From Trichobilharzia szidati (lineage: Eukaryota; Platyhelminthes; Trematoda; Strigeidida; Schistosomatidae), in NCBI GenBank assembly GCA_944472155.2, contig OX235279.1:138108920-138172919 (forward strand): 64,000 nt of DNA. Reading direction: 5' to 3'. Position numbers and translations under genes: made by a program. The notes beneath the pieces are model-generated. The model did no database searches. It worked only from the letters and a program-made list of their open reading frames with translations, and had not been told where the DNA came from. Of the stretch, positions 10,192 to 22,300 are shown one piece after another (positions within the stretch are counted from its first letter, which is position 1; the number at the start of each line of letters is the position of its first letter).

Positions 10192-10262
10192 TCCCATGTG
10201 GTCCAGCGGTAAGGATTCCAGGCTCTCACCCAAGCTACTCGAGATCGACTCTTCCCGACGCT
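10192..10262 (+). pseudogene. tRNA-Glu(CTC)-like relic
   Basis: TCCCATGTGGTCCAGCGG matches the start of eukaryotic tRNA-Glu, including the A box, and TCTCACCC matches its anticodon loop (CTC). The T-arm and acceptor stem are eroded (GATCGACTCTTCCCGAC) and the 3' strand no longer pairs well with TCCCATG. It is directly followed by SINE sequence, so it may be a retroposed tRNA or the head of a hybrid SINE. Confidence 0.55.
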
Positions 10263-10295
10263 GTAGCGCTTTTGCACATCTGTAATTCAGCCATA

Positions 10296-10485
10296 GCAAT
10301 GTCCGCCAACCATGCACATGGTTAGATTCCCGGTTGTAAACCCGACAAAGGAGAAACGTTGGGCGATAAGGCTAGCGGCCTCACCCAGTAAACTAAAAAA
10401 AAAAAATAAACACCACTGCCACTGAGGAATTCAAGCCTCAAACCTGAAACCCGATGTTCCACTCGGAACGCCAAAGGTGATAGAC
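10296..10485 (+). mobile_element. SINE family 1, head-truncated
   Basis: Starts inside the head (CCGCCAACCATGCACATGGT) and continues through GTTGGGCGATAAGGCTAGCG, an internal A12 run, CACCACTGCCACTGA and the tail CCCGATGTTCCACTCGGAAC. Confidence 0.7.
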
Positions 10486-10670
10486 ACTTTAATTAATAAT
10501 TTAAAGAGTAGTTCAAATCTGGCATTTAAGACTTTCAGTTACTACTTAATTTTATTGAGAAGTTTATCTCTTCTACTTACTTCAAATTTGGATTTTTTAT
10601 TTATTTGAAAGGTTCTGAATACGAGGTGGTTTGAAGAAAAAGGGCAGAATGATAATGGAGAGCATATTGC

Positions 10671-10711
<41 letters not shown>

Positions 10712-11704
10712 CATATATATACGCTATTCACTTGGTGGATTCAATAAAGAATTTAAAAGATTTTAAACACACGAGATGATAAACATTCTACATAAATTTA
10801 CTTTTATATATACATTTATCTTAACGATGAAAAGAAACAAACAATTATAATGGTGATATTCTAGATTATTGTAATTTTTGCCCTACTGTTATTCCTCTTA
10901 TGGTTATTGCTGTTATTATCACTATCATTATTATTATTAATATTATTCTTTTCTTTTTGCCTAACACGCCTTCACTTTCACCTATTTTTGTCCATTGTGC
11001 AGATACTGACAGGTGTAAACTGTGATGTCAGTCTTGTGTATCGTTACTTTTTGTCTTTTCTTTAGTTTTCTACAGGATACCATTATTACACTGCTTACAA
11101 TACCTTACGTAATTTTTTTTTATTCAACTGAACAAGAAAACCTTGGTTCTTCTTTCGCTTTTCCTCTTTATACCCACGTACAGGAAAGGAGATGAAAGAG
11201 GTATTTAACTTTTCTTTACTGAATTTATCGTTTTATGTCTTAATTCCTCTTTTTTTCTCTCAAAGTGAAGTGTTGTTTTCTGCTTCCATCTATAAACAAC
11301 AACAAAAAAACAAACAAACACAGAATACACTTGGTTCCAATCACCTATTCACTGACGCGTCGTTCACATGCACCCACCAGCATAACAGCTATTTCTGCAA
11401 ACATCACAGTCTATTGTTTAATGTGATACTGAAATTTTTTTATAATTATGTCCATTATTATTATTATTCTTATTATTATTACTTTTCTTATTATTTGACA
11501 ATTACAAATAATATGCGTGTAACAGATAAACACCGGGACTTGTTTGATACAAGCTTGTTAATTCTTTTATCTTTCAGACTAACTATCGTCTTTTCTTTTG
11601 ATTTCAGGTGAATGGTGAATGTGTGTTGTAGCAAACTTAATTTATCGTATAAAAGTATTCGCTTTTCTTATATTATTACTGGTTTTCTTTTGATTACTTG
11701 TCTG
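10486..11704. other. Unassigned AT-rich spacer
   Basis: Contains the TA tract at 10672-10722 and TTA/ATT-rich runs at about 10925-10945 and 11455-11500. The 139-codon open frame at 11192-11611 is Phe/Tyr/Ser-rich translation of simple sequence and has no domain. Confidence 0.55.
10672..10722. repeat. TA/TATG microsatellite
   Basis: Long alternating TA run with one G interruption. Confidence 0.9.
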
Positions 11705-12045
11705 TCTGGATTCAATATAGTAGAACTTGGCACCGAAGTGCAGCAGTTCGAGTTGCCACGTTCCAAATAGCACACAAAGGTAGACAAGAAGATGAGTGAA
11801 AAGAATCAATAGAGTTTTGACAAGTATAAGAGTGAAACAGAGTGGCGTAAGTTAACGAAAGCAGCTCGAGCTTTTTGGATCCGTGCTGGGATTTCTTCGC
11901 CAACCAGTCCGTTGGTGCTGATACAACTTCTCAAATAGGTGAAGTGGTCAACATGTTCTGTCACTTCACTTCCTATCACTAAGCTAGGGGTTGACGTAGT
12001 CCAGTCCTGTAGCAGCATCTTACATTTTACAGGGGCGAATCGCAT
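11705..12045 (-). pseudogene. RTE-type LINE reverse-transcriptase 3' fragment
   Basis: Minus-strand translation from 12045 gives FAPVKCKMLLQDW, then EVTEHVDHFTYLRSCIS and IPARIQKARAAFVNLRH. This is the region after the RT fingers/palm that is typical of RTE/SR2-like LINEs (F-x-YLGS block, ARI-KARAA block). It continues past a frame change near 11806 into ATRTAALRCQVLLY. Only the C-terminal part of the ORF survives, with indels. Confidence 0.75.
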
Positions 12046-12471
12046 GATTACTTAAGGTGGGTAAATTAATGAATTAGGTTGAGACGAGAATATAACTCGA
12101 TGTAATAGTAGTTCGACTAGCGTCCTTTAGTGTTTACTTATCCAGAGATTTCTCAACTGAGTATTGAAATTCACTTGTGGATCAGTTTTGAACTTCACTC
12201 CCATCATCATCAGTGGTTTTATGTATCTGTCGTGTGTTGATGTGTGGCGTATAACTATTTCTTCGTCGTCGTTATCTTGATGTAAATACATCCACAACAT
12301 TTAGGGTATCCAACCACTAGTTTGTAACAAACTAAATATCATAGATTAGCGACCGATGAATTTATACATCATCTGATCTAAACATGCGTAACTTTTTCTC
12401 GCTCTACCTCTACTTCATCAAATAATGCCCTTCGAAAATGGCAGTGGTTTGGCAATTAAAAAAATCTTAAA
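12046..12471. other. Unassigned spacer
   Basis: No gene or recognised repeat. Confidence 0.5.
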
Positions 12472-12665
12472 CGTTCCCAGTGGAATATAGAGCTTCAAGC
12501 AAGAGACTTGAAGTTTCTGTAGCAGTGGTGTTTTCATTTTTACGGGATGGGGTTGCTAACCTCATGCCCGACCTTCCCTCTTCGCCAGTCTAATCACTGG
12601 TCTAGCGAGGTTCAGGAGTGCGTCTGCCGGGGATCGAACCCCGAACTAAATGCGTGGTTTGGCAT
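12472..12665 (-). mobile_element. tRNA-derived SINE, family 1
   Basis: The inverted tail CGTTCCCAGTGGAATATAG, the body GGGGTTGCTAACCTCATGCC and an inverted B box GGGGATCGAACCCC are clear. The 5' end of the head (A box, acceptor 5' strand) is missing or eroded after GTGGTTTGGC. Confidence 0.8.
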
Positions 12666-13344
12666 ACACAGCATATTTGCCAGTGCACTATGCATAGGTA
12701 TTTGAAGTTAATAACTAGTTCAACTGGCACTTATTTGTGTTTCAAAATTCTGAATTGTGAAAAAACCAGTTCTGTGCAGAATGTATGCATTGTGAACAAG
12801 AATATGAACCAGTGTTATAGTTTACCAAAATCCACCGCTGCGGTGATTTTTAATTAGTGATTAGTTCCCATCCAATCCTGAAAAATTGAAATATTTAGTT
12901 CAGTGAAGTGGTTCATTTCAGCGACTCAATTTCCTCTAGCTTTAAAATCGCACTTAAATACAATTTTCCCCACAAGGGAGAACAGTTATCAAACAGATGA
13001 GTTCTCATAATCGTAATTGCTAACATTGGCCAAGAAAAATTGAATTGAGGGGAAAGACTTATGTGATAAAAGAAATCGTTTCCTGAATGACTTGTTATCA
13101 GAGTACACACAGAAACAAAAGGGAGTGTGATATCACATAAGAATGGGAGAGTTGGGAACAAAACCATCAATAGGCATCAGAGTAGGAGGGAATACACAAT
13201 TATCTTTTCTGTACAGCAATGGTAAAGAAAGCGTGCAGTCTACTGCACGCCATACTACGATTCTAATTTTCCGAAACGTTACCTGTAAAATAGAAAAGTA
13301 ACAGTAAATAATCATAGGTAAATGTATGCTAATCTTTCCTTCCT
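12666..13344. other. Unassigned spacer
   Basis: Several small open frames on both strands, none with a recognisable domain. Confidence 0.5.
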
Positions 13345-14348
13345 CAGCAGAGGCCGGTTTCAACATTTCAGGCGTTCTTCATTTGCAGTGGGAAGACAAT
13401 TTTGAATGTTTCTCAATACATGGTTTGTATTTGAAGGGAAGACAGACTGAACTTCTTCACAGTATATTCCTAATTGAATTGGTGACGTCCGATGAGTCAG
13501 AGTCTCCTCTTGCCTCAGAAATATTCAGTAGTGCTGATTGGCGATTTCTCGACAAGAAGAAAAAGAACAGGAAGAATGTCTGATTTCAACCACTGGTGAC
13601 TACAAATCTTGTCAAACGTAACGACAATTACTGCCATACCATGTTGGATGACGATGGAGGTATATTAAAAGTCGGAAGAGGTTTCAAGTCACGATCAGTA
13701 GGTTATGAGCGGCCCAGTGATTACGATTACAAGTGTTCTGAGTTCAAGGAGGACATAATTACTAGCCTGGATTGACTGACGATGAGTTTCAGAAAAGGAA
13801 AACGTTTTGAGGTTTGGAAAGGGACGAGAATCTTTTTCTTAAGGTTTTTTCAGTCTCAGACATTCTCCAATTCCACAACGATGTCTGTTTTATGAAGTTC
13901 AGAATCTACTATTGATAGGCCTTCCCCAGTCAGAGCTTTGATATTTAGTCGTGAACATTTCATCACTAGAAGTTAACAGTATCTTTATGTCTTAGACAAT
14001 TGCATACTAAACTGTCAAGTTCACATAGATTGGTTGATACAGAGACAAAGTATGAACCTTCAATCGAGCGAATAATTCAAGGAGGTGTGGTTGTGACATA
14101 AGATTGTGCTAAAATATGTATACACGTCAGGATAGACACTTGCAGTACTAATCAAGATGTTATCACACAATAATCAACCTGAAATGAAATAAAAGCAGGA
14201 GTTAGAAAATATGCTGAATATAAGAATGAGTGTTGGTGTTATCTGTGGAGAATAAATACCCTACTGATATGTTTTTATTATCATCTAGCTTATTTAAAAA
14301 TAGTCATGCAATAGACCGTCGTCAGTTCGTTTGCTAGGAGATCTGGCT
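13345..14348. repeat. Left arm of a 1-kb inverted repeat
   Basis: By eye this is the reverse complement of about 18318-19300. Shared landmarks include CAATACATGGTTTGTATTTG/CAATACATAGTTTTT, GGAGGTATATTAAAAGTCGG, CTCAGACATTCTCCAATTCC and GCTAGGAGAT at the inner end. The left arm has an extra segment near 13680-13780. Read outward, each arm lies downstream of one of two head-to-head PLE remnants, so the arms are probably the 3' regions of those two copies. Confidence 0.75.
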
Positions 14349-14439
14349 GTTCGATGTAGTGTTCTGAGGTCTCCATTTTACCTACGGCGTGTTTTGCTTC
14401 AGTTGGTAATGTGTCATAAAAACGCCCTTTATATTCTAG

Positions 14440-15110
14440 CTTCTCACTCTTCAGTTCAGTGCTCAATAGATCATGATCAGCTTCTGTTTTCCTTGTTCCT
14501 CTGTACAGTAGTTCATTTTTTGCTAGCCTGTGATGCTCCCCTCCATCAATTCCCGGGTGCCAGCAGTTAGCCAATCCTCATTTTCTGCTTAGTTTGCATG
14601 TTTTTCTTTCCAACACGATGCCTATACAGTTTTCTCATCCACGTCGCTTTCAGATATTTTTAGTGTTATCCCATTCAAAGTTTCCTCATCGACGTTGCTT
14701 AATGCATCCAATTTTTTTTATGACAGTACTGAAGGTGTCATTTTTGTCTCAGTCTAACTTGTGTCCAGTAAGCTGCGCCTCCACTCTCTTGAGATCTACG
14801 TAAAGTCTTACTTTTGTTGTGTACATTTGATGAAATCCTTGTCATCCTGCTCTTGTAAATACTGCCTCCACTGACCAAATCATTAGAGCTTCAGAAGTCT
14901 GCAAGGAATTCCTCGTTCTCATTCATTTTGCTCCTCAACCAATATTGAGTTCTTTTCCCGCGCTGTCTGCTCCTGGTTTTGTTTGCATTCACAACATCCA
15001 TTAGGATTTTGATATCGCTATTTAGTTGTTATCTTGTCTATTGCAACTTGAAGTAATTTGTGGAAGTCCTCCAACTTCTCCATTGCGTCTGCGTTGTTCT
15101 AAGGTGCTCA
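14440..15110 (-). pseudogene. RTE-type LINE endonuclease remnant
   Basis: Minus-strand translation with stops and frameshifts gives DIKILMDVVNA (normally a DIK-x-LMGD-x-NAKVG block), MNENEEFLADF, SNDLVSGGSIYK and, further down, ADHDLLSTELK. These are, in order, landmarks of the apurinic endonuclease domain of SR2/RTE-like LINEs. The catalytic GD is lost (VV). Dead fragment lying between the left arm and the PLE RT remnant. Confidence 0.6.
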
Positions 15111-15659
15111 GCATTGTATTATTATTACTACTGTACTTCTTCTTGATTCGAATCTTGCTGTCGTAACTCTGCAGGGCATTGTTTGTTACCGTTTGGGGGC
15201 TTTCGAAGCTGTTGGTAATAGTATCATAGCGATGCTTCCAGTGTATTTGTGGTTGTCCTCTGGGTAACTTCAGCTGATTGTCGACTCTTCAGTTAATAAT
15301 TTAAACAGTCCACTTTCATTCCATCTGCTCTCACAGGTTTATAACGCTTCTATATCTTATCTTCTCATTTTCTTATAAAACTTAAGCAACATTACATGTG
15401 AGGACATTCCATATCACCATACTTAATCAGTTTCCATCGGAAGAAGACACATCGATCGACTGGCTTCTCCAAGTCTTCACCCGACCAGCATCGATTCCAC
15501 TCCAGCGAGAAGTTAGTTTTGTTTTTTTCCAGCAGGGTTTGCTAACACCACTCCAAACCTTCCTTTTTCCTGGCTTTAGTTCTGACTAGTGAATTAGGCG
15601 AGTATGGTTCTCATTATTGTTACACCTACTTGTTTTTTCAATACAACATCCAAAAACGA

Positions 15660-16905
15660 CAGCTTTTATTTTTTCTTTATTTCGTAAATATTACAACTGG
15701 ATGAGCTTTTTAAATTCTTTCAATTAGCCTTTCTCCTCATTCTCGTTCACCTAAATTTCAAACAGACGACCTGCATATCGACAACAGAAATCTAGTTAAT
15801 TTACTGTATATTTCAAAGAGTCATTCTATAGCGTTCCTAGGATATATCCCTTTAGTGGTAATACCACAGTGATCGCCTATACAACTCTTTATTGAGCAGA
15901 AAATGTACAGTCATCGTGAATCCTAAAACAACGTCCCTTACTGAATACCAATCTCTATATCTTCGTTTCTCAGTTTATTACATATATAATCTACTGCTTC
16001 GTTCAAAGTTACATTAGTAAATGTGAATACAAAATATCCGAAGATATCATGAACTTAACGTCCACCTTTAACTCTCGGATTCTATCCAAAAAATCAAAAC
16101 TCTCGTGTGTAAAGGCTGCAATAATTTTACAAACCATCTAGTGGTTGCATGGTATGGTAAGCTAGACATACATAACGAGGACTGGTGTGCTTGGAAAATC
16201 TCTTTTGTGAATCTTATACAGGCTATTTAATCTGAATTTCACAGTACTGACAGGTCTAAGTGTTTCACACTAATATGGTAAGATATGGCCTTCACGCCTC
16301 AGCTTTTTATTGACTCCATCAACAGTTTTTTCAGTCTTCCTTGTTGGATCACTGCTTGTCAACAATCTGTGAAATTTAAGATGGTTACAAAGTTATACCA
16401 TTATTTCACTAATGTAGCCAATTGTATCTAAGATAACAACTCCTGAGCCTTCACATATTTGGAGATGATTGCACCCTCATTTGTTTACAGATTCCGTAAA
16501 CCTTCTTTTGTTTTACTGTTTCCTGGTTAAAATATCTTTTGCAATCAATCCAGCACTCATCTGTTTGTAACAACAGTCAAATAAGGTTGAATTAGACCTA
16601 TTGATTTCTTCATTTGATGAAGAAACTAGGTCTTCACTCCGCGCATCAAAGTCTCCAAATTCAACTAGCTTAGCCATTTTATCATTTCCGATATGACGAA
16701 ATCTGGTTAGAAGTCCGCCTAACCGTGCATGAGTAGTCTGTTTGGGTGAAACAGTCCACGAAGAACACAGTGGTATTTAAAACAAGCAATAAAGATTAAT
16801 AAAGCAGGATTTAATGAATTCATCAAATTTCGGTAGAACTCGTCAGCTGAATACTCTACATACACGGATATATACTTTTGAACTTACATTGGGAGATATA
16901 GGACT
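15660..16905 (-). pseudogene. Decayed Penelope-like RT, minus-strand half of a head-to-head pair
   Basis: The minus-strand start near 16905 translates like the PLE N-terminus. Further on come GSGVVILDT (16430-16452), LYKIHKRDF (about 16170-16215), FMISSDILYS (about 16023-16050, motif A) and NEAVDYICNKL. Stops and indels throughout. It faces the plus-strand remnant at 17270-17835 and shares with it an inverted segment, 16760-16905 versus 17320-17410. Confidence 0.65.
16760..16905. repeat. Inverted repeat between facing PLE remnants
   Basis: TTAATGAATTCATCAAATTT and neighbouring sequence recur as the reverse complement at about 17320-17410 with few changes. It covers the PLE leader and ORF start. 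Confidence 0.75.
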
Positions 16906-17269
16906 GATAAGTAAATAAACTACATTGAATTAGTCATGCAGAAAGACAGGTGCGAATGTTTTTCCAGGTCATGTTCAATTAGATAAGGGGAGAGGGAGTA
17001 TGGGAGATCAAAATTAAGATAAATTGCATTACGCTTCAATTACATCACTTAGATAAACAATTAGACATTAGAGAATTTAACAAAAATTGCAACCAGAGGG
17101 ATGTCAATAGTAATAGTTATAATAACAATAATAATAGTGTTGAAGTGAGTTAAGATAATGCTACTGATAAAGGATAGTTTTAAATGAATCAAGAATAATA
17201 ATAATGAGAATAATAATAGTAATAATAAAATAATAATAAGAGGTAGAATTATAAGTAAAACGTATTACC

Positions 17270-17835
17270 ATGGTAGATTCAGAGTCACGACCATCTCCTT
17301 TTGTACACAGAGACCTGGTTTGTGTAGAGTATTCAGCTGACGAGTTCTACCGAAATTTGATGAATTCATTAAATCCTGCTTTATTAACCTTTATTGCTTG
17401 TTTTAAATTCGTATCGGGAAATAAATGTTTCCAATTCTTGAAGAAGCGTCAGTGGTATTTGCCATCGACTAAGTGGAGACGGATATCTGATCAAGTTTTT
17501 GAATAGACACATGTGTTCGCCAGTTTAACTACTTCTGTGGAGCTAGTTACATTGGGCAAGTGCATAACCGGATCCCTGAACACCACCTATCTTGGTAAGG
17601 TAAAGAACCTAATAAAGCGATGCATAGCTACAACATACTACCTCACCTCATCGATACAGAATATCAAGTCGACACAAATAGAGCTCTTGAATTTATCTAT
17701 CACATTCCATTCAACATCTTTCACGCTGTACGAGTTCGACTTTTACACGCAGCAGAAGTGATTGCAATTCATCTGAATAATCCTTCCTTCGCCATGGCCG
17801 TTCACAAAATATGTTGCATAGAGTCTTCCAATTGA
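17270..17835 (+). pseudogene. Decayed, internally deleted Penelope-like ORF, plus-strand half
   Basis: The first part (17320-17460) gives ALLTFIACFKFVSGNK and FQFLKKR, matching VVALFKFIKGNKCMKSLKKR at the start of PLE copy A. It then jumps, at about 17507, to a GIY-YIG-like block (ELVTLGKCI) and HLIDTEYQVDTNRALEF, which matches the HLLDTGHEVDVEKSF block at the end of the endonuclease. The whole RT is missing. The same kind of inverted, internally deleted partner sits at the 5' end of copies A and B. Confidence 0.65.
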
Positions 17836-18317
17836 TTTCTCCTCCATCCTTGTAACTGGCATTCGACATTATTTTATTGCGACTACTAACTAATCCAGCT
17901 AGTTCAATTGACCTATTCATCACATTGGTATCCTTATGTAATTCACTCACCTGTCCTTCCTAATCATCATTCAATTTACAAATTACTGATTATCTAATAA
18001 TCTGTTGCTAATTCCTACAAATAAGCTCATCTTGAATTCCGTGATTCTTCTCAAGGCCCACCCCCACATAATACGTCGAAACTGATGATTCTTACAGACT
18101 AAAACATCACCACCTTGTTGGTATAATTTTGACGTAAAACTGTGTGCTATTTTGTAGGACGACTGATGAGGAACTGGTGGGGAAGAATAAAGATTTCCCC
18201 ATCCATTTTGTCATAAAATGGTGGATGAAGCATCACTGAAGTATACCTACTGTAGTGCTATTCTGAATTCAAATATGTTATTCATGAAGTCATTCTGTGA
18301 GAAATTTCCTTCAATCA

Positions 18318-19300
18318 AATCATCTCCTAGCAAACGAACACTCACGACGGTCTATCGCATGACTATTTTCAAATAAGCTAGATGATAATAAAAACAAATC
18401 AGTAGGGTATTTATTCTCCACAGAGAACACCAACACTCATTCTTATATTCAGTATATTTTCTTACCCCTTCTGCCTTTATTTCATTCCAGGCTGATTATC
18501 GTGTGATAACATTATGATTAGTACTGCAAGTGTTAATCGTGACGTGTATACATATTTTAGCACAATCTTATGTCACTACCACACCCCCTTGAATTATTCG
18601 CTCGATTGAAGGTTCATACTTTGTCTCTGTATCAACCAATCTATGTGAACTTGACAGTTTAGTATGGAATTGTCTAAAACGTACAGACACTATTAACTTC
18701 TAGCGATGAAATGTTCACGACTAAATATCAAAGCTCTGACTGGGGAAGGCCTATCAATAGTAGATTCTGAACTTCATAAAACAGACATCGTTGTGGAATT
18801 GGAGAATGTCTGAGACTGAAAAGACCTTAAGAAAAAGATTCTCGTCCCTTTCCAAACCTCAAAACGTTTTCCTTTTCTGAAACTCATCGTCAGGCAATCC
18901 AGGCATCAAGCATCTTCCGACTTTTAATATACCTCCATCGCCATCCAACATGGTATGTCAGTAGTTGGCCTTACGTTTGACAAGATTACTCGTCACGAGT
19001 GATTGAAATCAGACATTCTTGTCGGATTCTTTTCCTTCTTGTCGAGAAATCGCTAGTCGGCACTACTGAATATTTCTGATGCAAGACAAAACTCTGACTC
19101 ATTGGACGTCACCAATTCAAATAGAAATCTACTGTTATCCAGTCCGGTCAGTCTGCTTTTGAGCCTCATTATGAAAATCCTCCAACCACTCAATTGAAAT
19201 CGCTACAAAAATACCTGTAGTTTAAAAAACTATGTATTGAGAAACATTTCCAGTGCAAGTCAAGAACGCATGAAGTGTTGATTCGAAACTGAGCTAACCG
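18318..19300. repeat. Right arm of a 1-kb inverted repeat
   Basis: Reverse complement of 13345-14348 with scattered substitutions and indels. Inner landmark: ATCTCCTAGCAAACGAAC near 18323. Outer landmark: TTGAGAAACATTTCCAGTGC near 19240. Confidence 0.75.
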
Positions 19301-22300
19301 AAAATTCCCTTTAATAAGTAAAGTTCTCATTCCTATGATTTTTGTGTATCTAGTTATTTATAGTATTCATCATTAAATTTATTTTGAAATAATGTCTAAG
19401 TAGCTTGTATGCATGGGAAGACTTTGTCTGGCTATTCAAATGTACTGAAACCCTATGTATCAATTCATCATTCTCCCGCGTGTTCCTTACCCCTAATAAT
19501 TACCTTATTCATTTCTCTTGTTGTATGTTGATTACGAGATTCAAAAAACATTTACACAGATCACACATTTTTTAATAGTAACAATAACAATAATAATAAC
19601 AATCGTCAACGATAATTAGAAACACTGAATCATTAGGGTTTTTTTTGTTGTTGTTTAGAAATTTGTTTTTTTTTATGTCTGTAGGTTTGTTTTATTATGA
19701 GGCACATGATGTGACTGCTTCGTTCTCTACCTTGTCAGATTCTCATTGTCCGTCTTCACTGTCTCCATCATCAATCAATGTTGGTGTTGGATGTTTCGTG
19801 AATAAGATCATTTAGGTCAGAGTTCTCGTTATTAGCTATTTTTCTATTGGTAATAGTAGTGATAATAATAATAATAACAGTAATAATAATGGTGATAGTG
19901 TGTATCTCTTGTATGTGTGGATGTATGTATGTTTTAAGGATGGATTTGTTCATTTTTGTTTTGAAAAGGGATAGATAAGGTGAAATACCAAAAATGTGGG
20001 AAAAAGGATTACACAATCACACTTATTACAACAATTATGTAATATAAATGTGGAAAAACGCTTACATACACACAGCAACAATATACGTGTATATAACAAT
20101 TAGGAATACTGTATAACCCTCTCTCAGTAGACAACTGAGTGTCTTTTTGTCTAGAAAATAAACAATAAACAAAATGGAAAAACAAACAGGAAGGAATATA
20201 TGAACAACTGCGTGTATAACGAAGAATGGAATAGATATCACCTGAACAAGTAGACAAAATGTAGTTTTTGTCAGTACAGCGCTATTGTCTCAGTCTTATT
20301 AATCAAGTCCTCCACACCGCTTTTATTTGGACTAATACATCATTATATCAGGTATACAATTCATAGGAACAAATTGTAGTAGACAAAACCGACTAACTAT
20401 ATGCAAACACAAATATGTGTAGGTATGTTACACGTGGACAAAAGGAATTGGAACTTTCACAAATAAAGAAATTGCATAAACTATCAGTCAAGTTTGATAA
20501 TGACACAATGGAATACAAACTGAATTGAAAACGAACAAACAAAGATAGTGAATGCAGTACTGGGAAAACGAACAAGATACAATAATAGGATGCGAACGAA
20601 ACTCTGTTCAGCAATGAGAAACAAACACATGCATAGACTGAAGAATATCCACAAAAAAAGGATAGTTAAGTAGGTAGAGAGAGAGGTTAGAGTGAAAAGA
20701 AGACCAAAGAGGGAAAGAAAAGGAAGAAGCACTATTGCCTGTTCATGTTTCTTCGTTCATATCAGGAAGAAGGATAATTTGTGAATATCACAAAATATTG
20801 GCACTACAGTCATTCAGTCATCCTAGTATATCAGCCTACCAGTGAATTCCTACAAATTTCTTAGTTAACCTCCATTGACATCAATGCTGAAAGTAATTCT
20901 CTCCCCCAGTGTGTATTACAAATGTCATAGTAATTGTGTGCAAGTGTAAGGCTGGGAATAGGTCTTACTAACTGGTAATATATATATACGAATTTTCTTA
21001 CAACCAGTGAGTGAGTGGGGTTATCACTTTTTCATTCACTGCAAAAACTGATCAGCTTCTGTCTGTTTTGCAACTCAAACAAAAAAGGAAGAACAAGAAC
21101 AAATTAAATGATTGTATAACATGTGAGGAATCAATAAATGGAACAGCAAAAACACAATAAATTAATAAATAAATAGTCGGTTATTTAAGTAGTATTGAAT
21201 ATCACTAGTGAAAAAAATGGAACAAAATAAAAAATAAAACACTGAGAAATAGGGATAACACAATGACAACAATAAAACAAATACAATTTTTATGTATTTT
21301 TAAAAAATACAATTGCTCTTTTCGTATTGTGTGTGTATTGCTCACATACTTGTGTCTTTTCTCAGTTGTTCGATGAGTTGATGATCGTTGTACACTAGTC
21401 ATAATGTCGTTGTCATTGTATTAGAAATATGAACAGTATTCGTGAAAGTGTTCCATAGCACTTGTGATCAATGTAATGTTTGTTATTGTTATCATTATTT
21501 TATTAACGAATGAATGAATGAATTTGAAGAAAAGAAGATAACTAATCACTGCAAATTGATGATAACATCAATTTCATCATAATCTTTTTGAAAAATTGTT
21601 GAATGCATTTTGTTTTTCACATACATGTGGCTTAGTTTTCCTCATCGAATCACAACAAAAATTACAATGCCTAGAATTAAGAAAGAATTCCATGGGAGAG
21701 AGAGAGAGTTCATTTGACTGGGATAAAGACATCTGTTGTCATTTTTTGTGTCTGTGTGCTGATGGATCAATAAGTTGGGACATCATTTCATAGAATTGTA
21801 TGAATGTGCATGAAATTCTGTGTTGTGTTGTTAGTAGTAATTTTTGTCTTCAGCGGCAATAGTATAAGAGGCAACACAGTCAATCTGTGAAATATAAGAG
21901 ACTATAGAAGGCGCCAGTGGGAAAAACAAACAACATTTATCAAAAACAGAAAGACGGAAAGACCAGAGAGATGGGGGAGGGAGAAAGACGATGTGGAACG
22001 AAGTGGACAGTTAGACAGTGAATAGAGAACAATGACAGTTCCTTAGAAATGTTCGGTTTGAAGAGAAGAGAGAGAGAGAGAGAGCATGGTTCCACGACAA
22101 ACAGAACATGCAGTGTTTTTGTGTATACAATTTCAGTATGAATTAATGTTGTATTTATTTTGCTTTAAGTTTTTATTTTTTAACAAGTAACTCCTTATTT
22201 CACAAGCAGACGAAAAACACTATCTATAATGTGTGTCGTATGTTTCTGTCTGAGGTGACGTGTCTTTTTTGAAAAAAGAAAGAACAAACAGAAGACTTCC

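Noticed and set aside
11192..11611. 139-codon plus-strand open frame
   Set aside because: Phe/Tyr/Lys-rich translation of ATT and AAC simple repeats, no domain, no splice context.
18070..18100. GTCGAAACTGATGATTC as a hammerhead junction
   Set aside because: The boxes are in the wrong order for one ribozyme and neither stem can be formed nearby.
18157..18210. CTGATGAGGAAC as a possible hammerhead box 1
   Set aside because: No GAAA at a workable distance and no pairing for stems II and III; treated as chance within the inverted-repeat arm.
13345..19300. A DNA transposon with 1-kb terminal inverted repeats
   Set aside because: The interior holds RT and endonuclease remnants of PLE and RTE type in facing orientation and no transposase, so facing retroelement copies explain it better.
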